Positions 22,945 to 31,793 of a stretch of 32,772 nt of DNA are shown in pieces. The DNA is from DATJFH01 sp035495815 (GTDB lineage Bacteria; Acidobacteriota; Terriglobia; Bryobacterales; Bryobacteraceae). The stretch is taken from positions 1-32,772 of the forward strand of contig DATJFH010000386.1 of the NCBI GenBank assembly GCA_035495815.1. Reading direction: 5' to 3'. Each line of letters begins with the position of its first letter. Within the stretch, counting starts at the first letter, position 1. The translations under genes and the position numbers were made by a program. The notes under the pieces are model-generated. The model searched no databases. It was not told the origin of the DNA and saw only the letters and a list, made by a program, of their open reading frames with translations.

Positions 22945-24234
22945 CTAAGCGGCTGCTCCGGTCAGGTCCTCGCATCGGGCCAGCACGTACGGCCCTTCCG
23001 GCATCACGGCGATGGTCGCGCCCGGCGGCAGCGACGCCGTCAAAGCTTCGACTGCGGCGTGCGCCGTGCCGTAAGATTTACCCCACAACGACGCGTGGTA
23101 TTCCGCCGGCAGACCCGGGACGTAGTACAGCAGATTCAGCTTCGCCGTCACCAGACCCAGCTTCTCCAGCTGCCATTGGTCGACCACCACCGGAGCGCCC
23201 GCAATGTGGTCCATGAAGCGGCGGTCCGACGGATTCTCCGCCAGCATCCGCGTGAATTCGGCTGCGCCCGCGCCTTCCCGGCACTCCGCCACCAGCAGGA
23301 TCCTCCCGCCCGGCTATACGATGTGGGAAGCCGCCGTAACCCCTTTGATCGCCTGGTAAAACGTCAGATCGAGCGGATAGCCGGCGCTGGTCGTGATCAC
23401 CGCGTCCACCGGCTTGCTGAGCGTCTCCAGCATCACCCGCGAGACAAATTCCACGCCCTGGCGGTGCGCTTCCACCGGGTTGCCCGCGAATACGCCGGCG
23501 ATCCGGCGGTCGCGGGTCAGGGCCACGTCCAGCATGAAATCGTGCCGCGCCATGCGCGCGATTTCGAGCAGTTCGCGATGCAGAGGGTTGTCTTCGATCG
23601 ACCCTTCCACCGACCGCCCGTCGCGCATGAACTTCGGGCTGTGCAGAACCTTGATCGTCTCCTGAGCCGCCAGCCCCGGAGCCACCAGCTTCCTCCCGCC
23701 CGAGAAGCCCAGCATCAGGTGTGGCTCGATGAACCCCAGGGTAATCCGCAGGTCCGCCGCGACGAACCGCTCGTCGATATGGACCGGAGTGCCCGACGCC
23801 GTCGAACCCAGCGCGCGGTGTTCGCCGATTTCCCGGGCATTATGGTTTTCCACCCGATAAGTAGAGGCGATGGACTCACCCACGATCTCCCGAATCTCGG
23901 ATTCGGTGGCCGGCCGGTGCAGGCCGGTCGCGATCAGGATCACGATCGATTCCCGTGGTATGCCGGCGCTTTCAAGGCGAGCCAACAGCGGCGGCAACAC
24001 CTGCCGGTTGGGCGCCGGACGCGTAATGTCGCAAACGGAAATGGCGGCGCTCCGCTTCCCGCGCGCCAGTTCGGCCAGCGGCGCCGAAGCGATGGGATGG
24101 TCCAGCCCCTGCTCGATCGCTCCCGCCGGATCCGGGAGCGGTGTCGCCGACCGCGCCTCCAGCACCCGATACTTGTATCCTTCCGGGAGGGTCACCGTCA
24201 GCCCGGTCTTTCCGAACGCCAGATCCATTCGCAT
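22945..24234 (-). pseudogene. larA: Nickel-pincer lactate racemase family (LarA) with an in-frame TAG
   Basis: The frame from ATG 24234 to 22945 spans 430 codons including its stop, the usual LarA length, but TAG at 23314-23316 (codon 307) interrupts it. Before the stop are the family's catalytic landmarks: DITRPAPN, ATGLHRPAT, EPHLMLGFSGGRK (catalytic His and the cofactor-binding Lys, K182 here) and VLHSP (nickel ligand His, 16 residues after that Lys), then the FYQAIK motif. After the stop the same frame continues with PGGRILLVAECREG through a normal C-terminal domain and no other stop. Related proteins usually have Lys at the stopped position, so a single AAG to TAG change would explain it. 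It may be a fresh pseudogene, a readthrough gene or a sequencing error. LarB, LarC and LarE are not in the window. Confidence 0.8.
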
Positions 24235-24315
24235 ACTCGCAACGTACCACACAAAACGAGCGGATACGTTCGGCCATCCAGTTGCACTATTTTTTGTAAG
24301 GGTGGGGATGCCACT

Positions 24316-24402
24316 ATGCTGATCGCCAATATTCTCGCGGGTCTCGTGATACTTTGCCTGCTGCTTTCGATGGTTTCATCGCCACCGCCCGCCGGCAAAT
24401 AG
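24316..24402 (+). CDS. Tiny single-span membrane peptide (putative)
   Basis: A 28-residue ORF, MLIANILAGLVILCLLLSMV followed by SSPPPAGK. It is one membrane helix with a short Pro-rich, positively charged tail. A GGTGGGG purine block lies about 9 nt before the ATG, and the larA gene starts in the opposite direction 80 bp away, so an intergenic promoter is available. Small hydrophobic peptides of this type include regulators or subunits of membrane complexes, but nothing here identifies a partner. Moderate to low certainty, because such ORFs also arise by chance. Confidence 0.45.
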   Translation: MLIANILAGLVILCLLLSMVSSPPPAGK

Positions 24403-24449
24403 GTCCATTTCGACACACGGCGCGGACCGGTGGACACACTTCCGGCCCG

Positions 24450-24980
24450 TCATCCCTCCAGAATCCGGACGGCTTTCCCGATCCAGGCTGCTCGGAAACC
24501 CAAGGACGCAAAAAGTCCGAGCCGTTCCCTCAGATCCTCTCCGCAGTTGGCGGCGCTGACGGCGGAACAGTGCTCGAGAGCCGCCGACAGTTCGGCGGCC
24601 GATGTCTGGTCGGCCGATACCAGAGCCAGTTCTCCCAGGGTGACATGCGCCGGAATGATCTCGCCGCGGTCGAACGCCGCCCGGGCGGCGATACGCACCG
24701 CCGGGAGCAGATCGAAAATGTCGTCCACTTCGGCTCTCTCCGGCTTTTGGCCGGTCGCCATTTCAAGGTGATCGAGCACTTTCAGAAGCGACACCACCAT
24801 TACGCCCTGTTCGTGCGAATTCAGATTATCCCGGTAGGCGCGCCAATGATCGCGCAGCGCAGCCGCGGCCAGAAAGGAGCTTCTCACAGCGCCCGCCTGC
24901 CGCGCCGCCAGATCCGCTCCGGCGGACCATTCCGCCTGCCACCGGCGAAGGCCGTCGTTAATCCGGCTGGGGGAGCCCAC
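24450..24980 (-). CDS. Hypothetical protein (helical)
   Basis: A 176-residue soluble protein read from GTG 24980, overlapping the end of the zinc-ribbon gene by 23 bp. It is predicted mostly helical: SFLAAAALRDHWRAYRDN, SHEQGVMVVSLLKVLDHLEM, EVDDIFDLLPAVRIAARAAF. A C-terminal region with ELSAALEHCSAVSAANCGED is followed by RAAWIGKAVRILEG. I recognise no family. Its position behind the zinc-ribbon and citrate synthase genes on the same strand, with overlapping or abutting ends, makes one transcript of the three likely. Confidence 0.65.
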   Translation of the reverse strand: MGSPSRINDGLRRWQAEWSAGADLAARQAGAVRSSFLAAAALRDHWRAYRDNLNSHEQGVMVVSLLKVLDHLEMATGQKPERAEVDDIFDLLPAVRIAARAAFDRGEIIPAHVTLGELALVSADQTSAAELSAALEHCSAVSAANCGEDLRERLGLFASLGFRAAWIGKAVRILEG

Positions 24981-25260
24981 TCATCTCGCTCAGGTAGGCC
25001 ATGGACTTGACGCCGGAGATGTCGAACCGCTTCCGGCAGCGCAGGTTCCGGCACACCACCTTGTCATCCAGCAGCACCATGTAGCCCTGCGCCTTCTGGA
25101 ACTTGGCGCGGTCCCGGTCGTCGGCGCCCGGTGGAAGGCGGTCCTTTTTCTTGCGCACCATCCATTTCAGGTCGTACGACTCTGTCGTCCGGCAGAAGGG
25201 ACATTGCAGTCTGGCCGGCTTGCTGGCCTGCGATTCGCTGTAGTAATTTTTTTCGTCCAT
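24958..25260 (-). CDS. Small zinc-ribbon protein
   Basis: A 100-residue protein. Two cysteine pairs, LQCPFC (C20, C23) and VCRNLRC (C70, C75), flank a basic central part (WMVRKKKDRLPPG), as in zinc ribbons. Between them lies a beta hairpin (GYMVLLDDKVVC). Proteins of this kind bind nucleic acid or serve as small scaffolds; its function is unknown. Its ATG directly abuts the citrate synthase stop (TGAATG), so it is translationally linked to that gene. Confidence 0.8.
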   Translation of the reverse strand: MDEKNYYSESQASKPARLQCPFCRTTESYDLKWMVRKKKDRLPPGADDRDRAKFQKAQGYMVLLDDKVVCRNLRCRKRFDISGVKSMAYLSEMSGLPQPD

Positions 25261-26385
25261 TCAGCGCTTCTCTAAGGGGATCCACGGCATTCCATCCGCG
25301 TTGCCCTTATATTCGGCGCGCGGCCGGATCAGACGGTTGTTGTGATATTGCTCCAGCACGTGCGCCGTCCAGCCGGACATGCGGCTCACGGCAAACACCG
25401 GAGTAAACAGGTCCACCGGTATCCCCAGCGAATAGTATGTCGAAGCGGAATAGAAGTCGACATTGGCGTTCAGCTTCTTTTCCTCCTTCACCGTCTGCTC
25501 GACCCGCTGCGATTCCAGGAACAGGTTGGTGTGTCCGGTCCGCTTTCCCAGCTCCTCGGAGAGGACGCGCAAGTGCGTGGCGCGGGGATCCTCGGTGCGG
25601 TAGACCCGATGTCCGAAGCCGGGGATCTTCTTGCCTTGCGCGAGCATATCGCTGGCCATCTGGGCTGCCTCGGCCGGACTGTGCACCTTCAGCAGCAGAC
25701 GGATCACGTCCTCGTTTGCCCCCCCGTGCAGGGGCCCTTTCAGCGCCCCGATGGCCGAAGTGATCGACGAATAGATATCGGAGAGAGTCGCCGCCGTCAC
25801 CCGGGCGGCGAAGGTGGACGCGTTCAGCTCATGGTCCGCGTGCAACGTCAGCGCCACGTCGAAAGTGTGCTCCATCACGTCATCGGGCCGCTTCCCCGTA
25901 AGCGTGTACAGGAAGTTGGCCGCCAGACCGAGGCTCGGATCGTCCGCCACCAGCGGACTGCCTTTCCGCAGCCTGTCGAACGTGCTGACGATGGTCGGCG
26001 TCTGAGCCATCAGCTTCACGGCCTTCAGCCGGTTGGCTTCCGGAGAATTGTCCCGCGCCGCCGGATCATACAGACTCAGCATCGAGACGGCGGTGCGCAG
26101 AACGTCCATCGGAACCGCCTTCCCCGCCGTTCTCAGAAAATCCACCACCTGCGGCGGCAGCGCCCGGTTGGCAGCCAGCTCGCTCCTCAGAGCTTCGAGC
26201 TCGTTCTTCTTCGGCAGGCGTCCATTCCACAACAGGTAGACGACCTCCTCGAAGGTGGCGTGATCAGCCAGAGTATGGATGTTATATCCACGATAACTGA
26301 GGATACCGGCATATCCGTCGATGTAACAGATCTCCGACTCTCCGGCGATCACCCCTTCAAGGCCCGCCCCGGTTGTGGTGCTCAT
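25261..26385 (-). CDS. gltA: Citrate synthase
   Basis: A 374-residue cytoplasmic enzyme joining oxaloacetate and acetyl-CoA. The length matches the short type (archaeal or Gram-positive-like) rather than the longer NADH-sensitive form. Active-site blocks are LHADHELNAS (H185), GPLHGGANE (H220), GFGHRVY (H259) and VDFYSASTYY (D310), the usual His-His-Asp set. 2-Methylcitrate synthase shares these residues, but no prpB or prpD neighbour is visible, so citrate synthase is favoured. The start at ATG 26385 has AAAGGA 9 nt upstream, and a TACAAT box lies about 40 nt upstream, giving a conventional leader. The open frame above the ATG is not coding. Confidence 0.93.
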   Translation of the reverse strand: MSTTTGAGLEGVIAGESEICYIDGYAGILSYRGYNIHTLADHATFEEVVYLLWNGRLPKKNELEALRSELAANRALPPQVVDFLRTAGKAVPMDVLRTAVSMLSLYDPAARDNSPEANRLKAVKLMAQTPTIVSTFDRLRKGSPLVADDPSLGLAANFLYTLTGKRPDDVMEHTFDVALTLHADHELNASTFAARVTAATLSDIYSSITSAIGALKGPLHGGANEDVIRLLLKVHSPAEAAQMASDMLAQGKKIPGFGHRVYRTEDPRATHLRVLSEELGKRTGHTNLFLESQRVEQTVKEEKKLNANVDFYSASTYYSLGIPVDLFTPVFAVSRMSGWTAHVLEQYHNNRLIRPRAEYKGNADGMPWIPLEKR

Positions 26386-26483
26386 CGCTATGTCCTTTGC
26401 GCTGGAAAAACTTCGAACCCTCATTGTATGGGCCGATGCGGGCTTATGCAACCTGATTGAGCCGGATGAATGCCGAAATGATT

Positions 26484-27707
26484 TCAGCGCGAGTCGTATC
26501 GCAGAATGGCCAGAAGGACCGTCTGCGGGCCTTTCCAGGCCTCCGCCGGCTCGTACCATTCGGCCAGCGAGTGCGCGTTGTCGGACCTGCCTCCGCCGCC
26601 CATCGTGACCGCCGGAATCCCCAGGCTGATCGGCAGATTGGAGTCCGTGCTGCTGAAAGTAAGGTCCGGCCTGTGCCCGGTTGCTTCCGACGCCCAGAGC
26701 GCGGCTCGAACCAGCGCGCTCGATTCCGCCGTCCGGCCCGCGGGGCGATTGCTCACCAGCTTTCGCTCCGCCGTCAGCTTGGAATTCGAGGCCGCCCGGG
26801 CTTGGTTCTCCTGCTCCACGCCCAGCCGGATCGCTTCGAAAAAATGAAGCTCGATCTTGTCCAGCACGCCCGGGTCCTCCGACCGCAGATCCACCTCGAA
26901 CCGGCACTCCTCGGCGATCGCGTTGACTGCGGTTCCGCCGCTGATCCTGCCGACATTGAACGTGCTCTTCGGCGTTTTCGGAACCGCCATGTCCGCCAGC
27001 CGGTCGATGATCCGTCCGGCGGCGTGAATCGGGCTGGGCCGTCCGAAATTTCCGTAGCTGTGCCCCCCCGGTCCGCGCACCGTTACCAGGTATCGCTTGA
27101 CTCCCGTCCCTCCGTTGACGATGCGGCCCGGATCCGTGCCGTCGATCGAGATGAACTCCCGCAGGCGGTCCCGGTATGGGCTCTCCTTGAACAGGTAACG
27201 GATGCCGTTGAGATCCCCGAGCCCCTCCTCGCCCACGTTGGCCACGAACAGAATCGTACGCCGCGTCCGGATGCCGGCCTGATTCATGGCCTCGGCGATG
27301 GCCAGCAGCGCGGCCAGCCCGCGGCTGTCGTCGCTGAGGCCGGGACCGAACCAGCGCGCGCCCTGTTTGCGGACCTTTGTGTCAACGCCCGGGGCGAATG
27401 AAATATCCAGATGCGCCGCCAACACCAGCGAGTCCTTGCTCTCGCCCTCCCGCCATCCAAGCACGTTGCCCTGACGGTCGATCTCTACGTTCTCGAGGCC
27501 GACCCGGCGGAACTCGGACGCCATGTGCTTCGCCCGCTCCGCTTCGTGAAACGTAGGCGCGGCGATCTCCGCAATCGTCACCTGCCTGGCCAGCGTGCGC
27601 TCGTGATTGGCCTGGATGTGGGCCAGGGCCTTCTTGACTTCGGCCCGGTCGAGCAGCGCGTCCTGAGCCAGGACCGGCAGGGAGAGGACAAGAACCAGTC
27701 GGAACAT
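26484..27707 (-). CDS. Exported M20-family metallopeptidase
   Basis: A 407-residue protein with a short signal peptide (MFRLVLVLSLPVLAQ), so the start at 27707 is preferred over the upstream in-frame codon at 27764. Di-zinc ligands of the M20 fold appear in order: AAHLDISF (H99, D101), GPGLSDDSRG (D126/D127), GEEGLG (E160, E161), ISIDGTD and, near the end, DNAHSLAEW (His). A GPGGHSYGNFG motif marks the dimerisation/lid domain. M20 enzymes hydrolyse peptides or N-acyl amino acids; the tripeptidase/carboxypeptidase T-like branch fits best. It would act in the periplasm on short peptides. It is transcribed alone, divergent from the cytochrome gene. Confidence 0.92.
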   Translation of the reverse strand: MFRLVLVLSLPVLAQDALLDRAEVKKALAHIQANHERTLARQVTIAEIAAPTFHEAERAKHMASEFRRVGLENVEIDRQGNVLGWREGESKDSLVLAAHLDISFAPGVDTKVRKQGARWFGPGLSDDSRGLAALLAIAEAMNQAGIRTRRTILFVANVGEEGLGDLNGIRYLFKESPYRDRLREFISIDGTDPGRIVNGGTGVKRYLVTVRGPGGHSYGNFGRPSPIHAAGRIIDRLADMAVPKTPKSTFNVGRISGGTAVNAIAEECRFEVDLRSEDPGVLDKIELHFFEAIRLGVEQENQARAASNSKLTAERKLVSNRPAGRTAESSALVRAALWASEATGHRPDLTFSSTDSNLPISLGIPAVTMGGGGRSDNAHSLAEWYEPAEAWKGPQTVLLAILRYDSR

Positions 27708-27771
27708 TCTCGAGGCAGCATGGCGCCTTCGGAGCCGGATTGCAAATGTGTGCCGGAGGTCCAAAAAAGCG

Positions 27772-27777
27772 TAAAAT
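27772..27777 (+). promoter_or_regulatory. Putative -10 box (TAAAAT) before the DUF1549 gene
   Basis: TAAAAT ends 7 nt before GTG 27785, the same spacing as the TACAAT box at 12018. There is no Shine-Dalgarno sequence near that GTG. If correct, the true start is 27785 and the mRNA is leaderless. Confidence 0.4.
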
Positions 27778-27784
27778 CGTAGTC

Positions 27785-30385
27785 GTGACAGGAACCAGGT
27801 GCCCCATCATTTCGCTGGCGCTCGTTCTTTTCGCCCCGAACCTGCCCGCGGCCTCGGTCGCCGAACAGCGTGACTTCTTCGAGATGCGGGTGCGCCCGGT
27901 GCTGGCGAAGAACTGTTTCACCTGCCACACGGCGTCGCGCATGGGCGGGCTCGAAATGACCAGCCGCGCGACGCTCCTCAAAGGAGGCAAATCCGGAGCG
28001 GCGGTCACCCCCGGCGATCCCGACAAGAGCCTGCTGATACAGGCCGTCGCGCAGACCCATGAACGCCTGAAGATGCCGCCGCAAGGCAAGCTCGCCGACA
28101 AGGAGATCGCCGATCTCCGGGAGTGGATCAGGGACGGCGCCGTCTGGCCCGAGTCCGCCGCCGCCCCAGCCGGGACCGGGTACGTCATCACGCCCGAGCA
28201 GCGCGCCTACTGGGCCTTTCAGCCCGTGCGCAAGCCCGAACCTCCGGCGGTCAAGGACAAAACCTGGCCCCGCGGTCCCATCGACCGCTTCATTCTTGCC
28301 AGACTCGAAGAAAAAGGACTGAAGCCGGTCCGCACGGCCGACAAGCATACCCTGATCCGCCGGGCTACCCTCGATCTCACCGGATTGCCGCCTCTTCCCG
28401 CAGAGGTCGACGCATTCCTGCGCGACACTTCGAAAGACGCCTTCGCCAAAGTGATCGACCGCCTGCTCGCCTCCCCGCGCTACGGAGAGCGTTGGGGCCG
28501 GTACTGGCTGGATGTTGCGCGCTATTCCGACGACAAGCTGAATTCCACCAAGGACGAGCCTTTGCCCAACTCGTTCCGGTACCGCGACTGGGTGATCCGC
28601 GCCTTCAACGAGGACATGCCGTACGACGTCTTCGTCAAAGCCCAGATCGCCGGCGACCTGCTGCCCGAGAAAGATCCCGGGAAGTACGAGCCGGGACTGG
28701 CCTTCTACGCCAACAGCCCCGAATTCCAGGACGATCGCGTGGACGTGACCACGCGCGGATTTCTCGGACTCACGGTGGCCTGCGCGCAGTGTCACGACCA
28801 CAAGTTCGATCCGATCCCCACCCAGGATTACTACTCCCTGCTCGGCATCTTCAAAAGCACCGAATACCACGAGATCCCCCTGGCGCCGGAATCCGAGGTC
28901 GCCGCCTTCAAGAAGCACAAGAAGCAGGTGGACGATCAGGAAGCCGCCATCAAGGATTTCCTGCATGCGCAGGCCACCGGGCTAAGCGAGATCCTGGCCG
29001 CCAGGACCGCGCAATACCTCAAAGCAGCCGCCAGACTCGACCAGCCCAAGGCAGACGCCAAAGCGATCGCCGCCGCCGAAGGGCTCGACGCCGAGACGCT
29101 CGAGCGCTGGTCGACCTACCTCAAGAAGCCCAAGAAGGAGCATCCCTTCCTGCCGGCAAAAGACCCGGAAGAGTTTCAGAGCTTCCTGCTGGCCGTGAAC
29201 AAAGAGAAAAAGAGGATCGACGACCAGAATCACATTCGCCTGGGCGGTTCCAACGAACGGCGCGATCTTTCCCGGGCCGATCTGCTTTCCCTGGCGCGAG
29301 ACAAATACTTCCTCTGGCGCGATATCTTCGGGGAGACCGGCGTCCTCTACTATGGCGACAAGAAGATCGACCGCTTCCTGCAGGGCGAGTGGAAGAGCCA
29401 CCTCGAATCCATGCGCGCCTCACTCGAGGAGCTGAAGAAGACCCAGCCTCCGCAGTTCCCGTTCCTGCACGCCATTCAGGACGTCAAGAAGCCGTCGAAC
29501 ATGCATGTCCTGCTGCGCGGCAGCGCCGACAGCCCCGGTGAAGAAGCGCCACGGCGATTTCTGGCCATCCTCTCGCCCGCCGAGCGCAAGCCCTTCACCC
29601 GGGGCAGCGGACGGCTGGAGCTGGCGGAAGCCATCGCCGACCCCAACAATCCGCTCACCGCCCGCGTCATGGTCAACCGCATCTGGCAGAGACATTTCGG
29701 ACAGGGCCTGGTGCGCACTCCCAGCAATTTCGGCCAGCTTGGCGACCGTCCCCGCCATCCGGAGCTGCTCGATTACCTGGCCGCCCGCTTCGTCGAGAAC
29801 CAGTGGTCGATCAAAGCCATGCACCGCGAGATCATGCTGTCGGCGGCCTATGCCCTGAGCGCCGGCGCCTCCGCCAGGAATTTCGCCCTGGATCCCGAGA
29901 ACCGCCTGGTATGGCGGGCCAACCGCCGCCGGCTCGACGCCGAAGCGCTGCGCGACTCGCTGCTGTTCGTGTCAGGCAATCTCGATCTGAAGCCCGGCGG
30001 GCAGGCCGAGCAGCTCACGCCGGAAAACAGGCGCAGAACCGTCTACGGATTCATCAGCCGCAGGAAGCTGGACGGCATGCTCGCGCTGTTCGATTTTCCC
30101 AGCCCCAACAATACCAGCGAGCAGCGGCTCTCGACCAACGTCCCGCTGCAGCGGCTGTTCTTCATGAACAGCCCGCTGGTTGCGGATCAGGCCAAAGCCC
30201 TGGCCGCGCGGCTGCGGGGTGAAGATACGGCGCGCATCGACGAAGCCTACCGCCTCCTGTTCAGCCGCGCCCCGACCAAACAGGAGATGGCTCTCGGGCT
30301 CCAGTTCCTGCGCCAGGGCGATGATGCCTGGCCGCAGTACGCGCAAGTTCTGTTGAGCTCGAATGAGTTCAGTTTCGTCCAGTGA
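27785..30385 (+). CDS. DUF1549/DUF1553 protein with N-terminal cytochrome c-like (PSCyt1) domain
   Basis: An 866-residue exported protein from GTG 27785; ATG 27746 is an alternative. The signal segment is PIISLALVLFAPNLPAAS. The PSCyt1-type haem domain has NCFTCH (C44, C47, H48) and a likely axial Met in LKMPPQG (M97). DUF1549 follows (WAFQPVRKPEPP to about 345), with WGRYWLDVARYSDD and a second CxxCH, ACAQCHDHKFDP (C333, C336, H337). A helical charged insert (about 365-560) comes next, then DUF1553 (RVMVNRIWQRHFGQGLV, NRRRLDAEALRDSLL). The family is common in Planctomycetes and Solibacter-type Acidobacteria and is usually paired with a DUF1501 gene, as here. A redox or polymer-degrading role is suspected for such pairs but not shown. 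Confidence 0.93.
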   Translation: MTGTRCPIISLALVLFAPNLPAASVAEQRDFFEMRVRPVLAKNCFTCHTASRMGGLEMTSRATLLKGGKSGAAVTPGDPDKSLLIQAVAQTHERLKMPPQGKLADKEIADLREWIRDGAVWPESAAAPAGTGYVITPEQRAYWAFQPVRKPEPPAVKDKTWPRGPIDRFILARLEEKGLKPVRTADKHTLIRRATLDLTGLPPLPAEVDAFLRDTSKDAFAKVIDRLLASPRYGERWGRYWLDVARYSDDKLNSTKDEPLPNSFRYRDWVIRAFNEDMPYDVFVKAQIAGDLLPEKDPGKYEPGLAFYANSPEFQDDRVDVTTRGFLGLTVACAQCHDHKFDPIPTQDYYSLLGIFKSTEYHEIPLAPESEVAAFKKHKKQVDDQEAAIKDFLHAQATGLSEILAARTAQYLKAAARLDQPKADAKAIAAAEGLDAETLERWSTYLKKPKKEHPFLPAKDPEEFQSFLLAVNKEKKRIDDQNHIRLGGSNERRDLSRADLLSLARDKYFLWRDIFGETGVLYYGDKKIDRFLQGEWKSHLESMRASLEELKKTQPPQFPFLHAIQDVKKPSNMHVLLRGSADSPGEEAPRRFLAILSPAERKPFTRGSGRLELAEAIADPNNPLTARVMVNRIWQRHFGQGLVRTPSNFGQLGDRPRHPELLDYLAARFVENQWSIKAMHREIMLSAAYALSAGASARNFALDPENRLVWRANRRRLDAEALRDSLLFVSGNLDLKPGGQAEQLTPENRRRTVYGFISRRKLDGMLALFDFPSPNNTSEQRLSTNVPLQRLFFMNSPLVADQAKALAARLRGEDTARIDEAYRLLFSRAPTKQEMALGLQFLRQGDDAWPQYAQVLLSSNEFSFVQ

Positions 30386-30391
30386 GGGAGC

Positions 30392-31771
30392 ATGATGACG
30401 CGACGCGAAGTATTGAGCACGATCGGTTCCGGATTCGGAATGCTGGGCCTGGGCAGCCTGCTCGCGGCCAACGAGCCGGCGCGGGGTCCGCTCGAAGTGA
30501 AGCCCTCGCATTTCGCGCCCAAAGCCAGGCGCGTCATCTTCCTGTTCCTCAACGGCGGACCGAGCCAGGTGGATACGTTCGATCCCAAGCCGATGCTGAC
30601 CCGGTATCACGGCCAGCCCATGCCGACTCCGAATCTGCGTACCGAGCGCAAGACCGGCAACCTGCTGAAGAGTCCGTTCCAGTTCAAAAAATTCGGCCAG
30701 TGCGGAACCGAGCTGAGCGAGATCTTCCCCAATGTCGGCGAATGCCTGGACGATATCTGCGTGATCCGGTCCATGTACACCGACCGCCCGAATCACGAGC
30801 CGTCGCTGTTCATGATGAACACCGGAGACAAACTTCCGGGCCGTCCCTCCATGGGCTCCTGGCTCACCTACGGACTGGGGACCGAGAACCAGAACCTGCC
30901 CGGCTACATCGTCCTGTGCCCCGGGCTGCCCGTGGTGGGGCCGGAGCTGTGGGGCTCCAGCTTCCTGCCCGCGGTCTACCAGGGCACCTATATTCCCAAC
31001 AACGAAACCGCTCCCGACAAGCTGATCCAGTTCATCAAGAACCGGAAGTTCTCGCGCGAGGAGCAGCGGCGGCAGCTCGACCTGCTGGGCAAGCTGAACC
31101 GCATGCAGGAAGAACGCGACGGCGCCGATCCTCAGCTCGAAGCCAGCATCCAGTCCATGGAGATCGCCTTCCGCATGCAGACCGAAGCCCCGGAGGCGTT
31201 CGACATCGGCCGGGAGCCGGCGGCCGTGCGGGAGCGCTACGGCGACGGCGATTTCGGACGCGGCTGCCTGATGGCGCTGCGGCTCATCGAGCGCGGCGTG
31301 CGCATGGTGCAGGTCTACTACGGCAACGGCCAGCCCTGGGACAATCACGACGACATCATGATCCACCGCAGGCTGGCGGAGACCGCCGATAAGCCGATCG
31401 CTTCGCTGTTGAAGGATCTGAAATCGCGCGGCCTGCTGCAGGACACCATCGTCCTCATCGGCGGCGAATTCGGCCGCACGCCGGCGGTCGAGACCAGCGG
31501 CCTGGTCAAGGTGCAGAACGGGCGCGACCACAACAGCCACGGCTACTCCATGCTGATCGCCGGCGGAGGAATCAAGGGCGGCATCACCTACGGAAATACC
31601 GACGATTTCGGATTCAAAGCCGTGGACAAGCCCGTCCATCCCCATGACCTGCACGCCACCATGCTGCATCTGCTGGGAATGGATCACACGAAACTCACCT
31701 ACCGGTACAGCGGCCGTGACTTCCGGCTCACCGACGTGCACGGTGAAGTGGTGAAGGGAATCCTGGCCTGA
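30392..31771 (+). CDS. DUF1501 protein, Tat-exported, alkaline phosphatase/sulfatase-like fold
   Basis: A 459-residue protein starting with ATGATG 6 bp after the DUF1549 gene, with GGGAG upstream. The N-terminus TRREVLSTIGSGFGMLGLGS is a twin-arginine signal, so it is exported folded. The body matches DUF1501: IFLFLNGGPSQVDTFDPKP, SMYTDRPNHEPS, GRPSMGSWLTYGLG, YYGNGQPWDNHDD, IGGEFGRTP, GRDHNSHGYSMLIAGGG and HPHDLHATMLHLLG. The His/Asp-rich blocks are those that bind metals in sulfatase/alkaline-phosphatase relatives. Function is unknown, but it forms a two-gene operon with the upstream cytochrome-like protein. Confidence 0.95.
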   Translation: MMTRREVLSTIGSGFGMLGLGSLLAANEPARGPLEVKPSHFAPKARRVIFLFLNGGPSQVDTFDPKPMLTRYHGQPMPTPNLRTERKTGNLLKSPFQFKKFGQCGTELSEIFPNVGECLDDICVIRSMYTDRPNHEPSLFMMNTGDKLPGRPSMGSWLTYGLGTENQNLPGYIVLCPGLPVVGPELWGSSFLPAVYQGTYIPNNETAPDKLIQFIKNRKFSREEQRRQLDLLGKLNRMQEERDGADPQLEASIQSMEIAFRMQTEAPEAFDIGREPAAVRERYGDGDFGRGCLMALRLIERGVRMVQVYYGNGQPWDNHDDIMIHRRLAETADKPIASLLKDLKSRGLLQDTIVLIGGEFGRTPAVETSGLVKVQNGRDHNSHGYSMLIAGGGIKGGITYGNTDDFGFKAVDKPVHPHDLHATMLHLLGMDHTKLTYRYSGRDFRLTDVHGEVVKGILA

Positions 31772-31793
31772 CGGTCCGCCGAAAAAGAAGCGG

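Noticed and set aside
23314..23316. Pyrrolysine or TAG-recoding explanation for the LarA stop
   Set aside because: TAG is the natural end of several other genes here, and no pyl genes are visible; a point change or error is simpler.
29972..31741. 589-residue minus-strand ORF opposite the DUF1501 gene
   Set aside because: The composition is that of an antisense shadow, while the plus strand has strong DUF1501 motifs.
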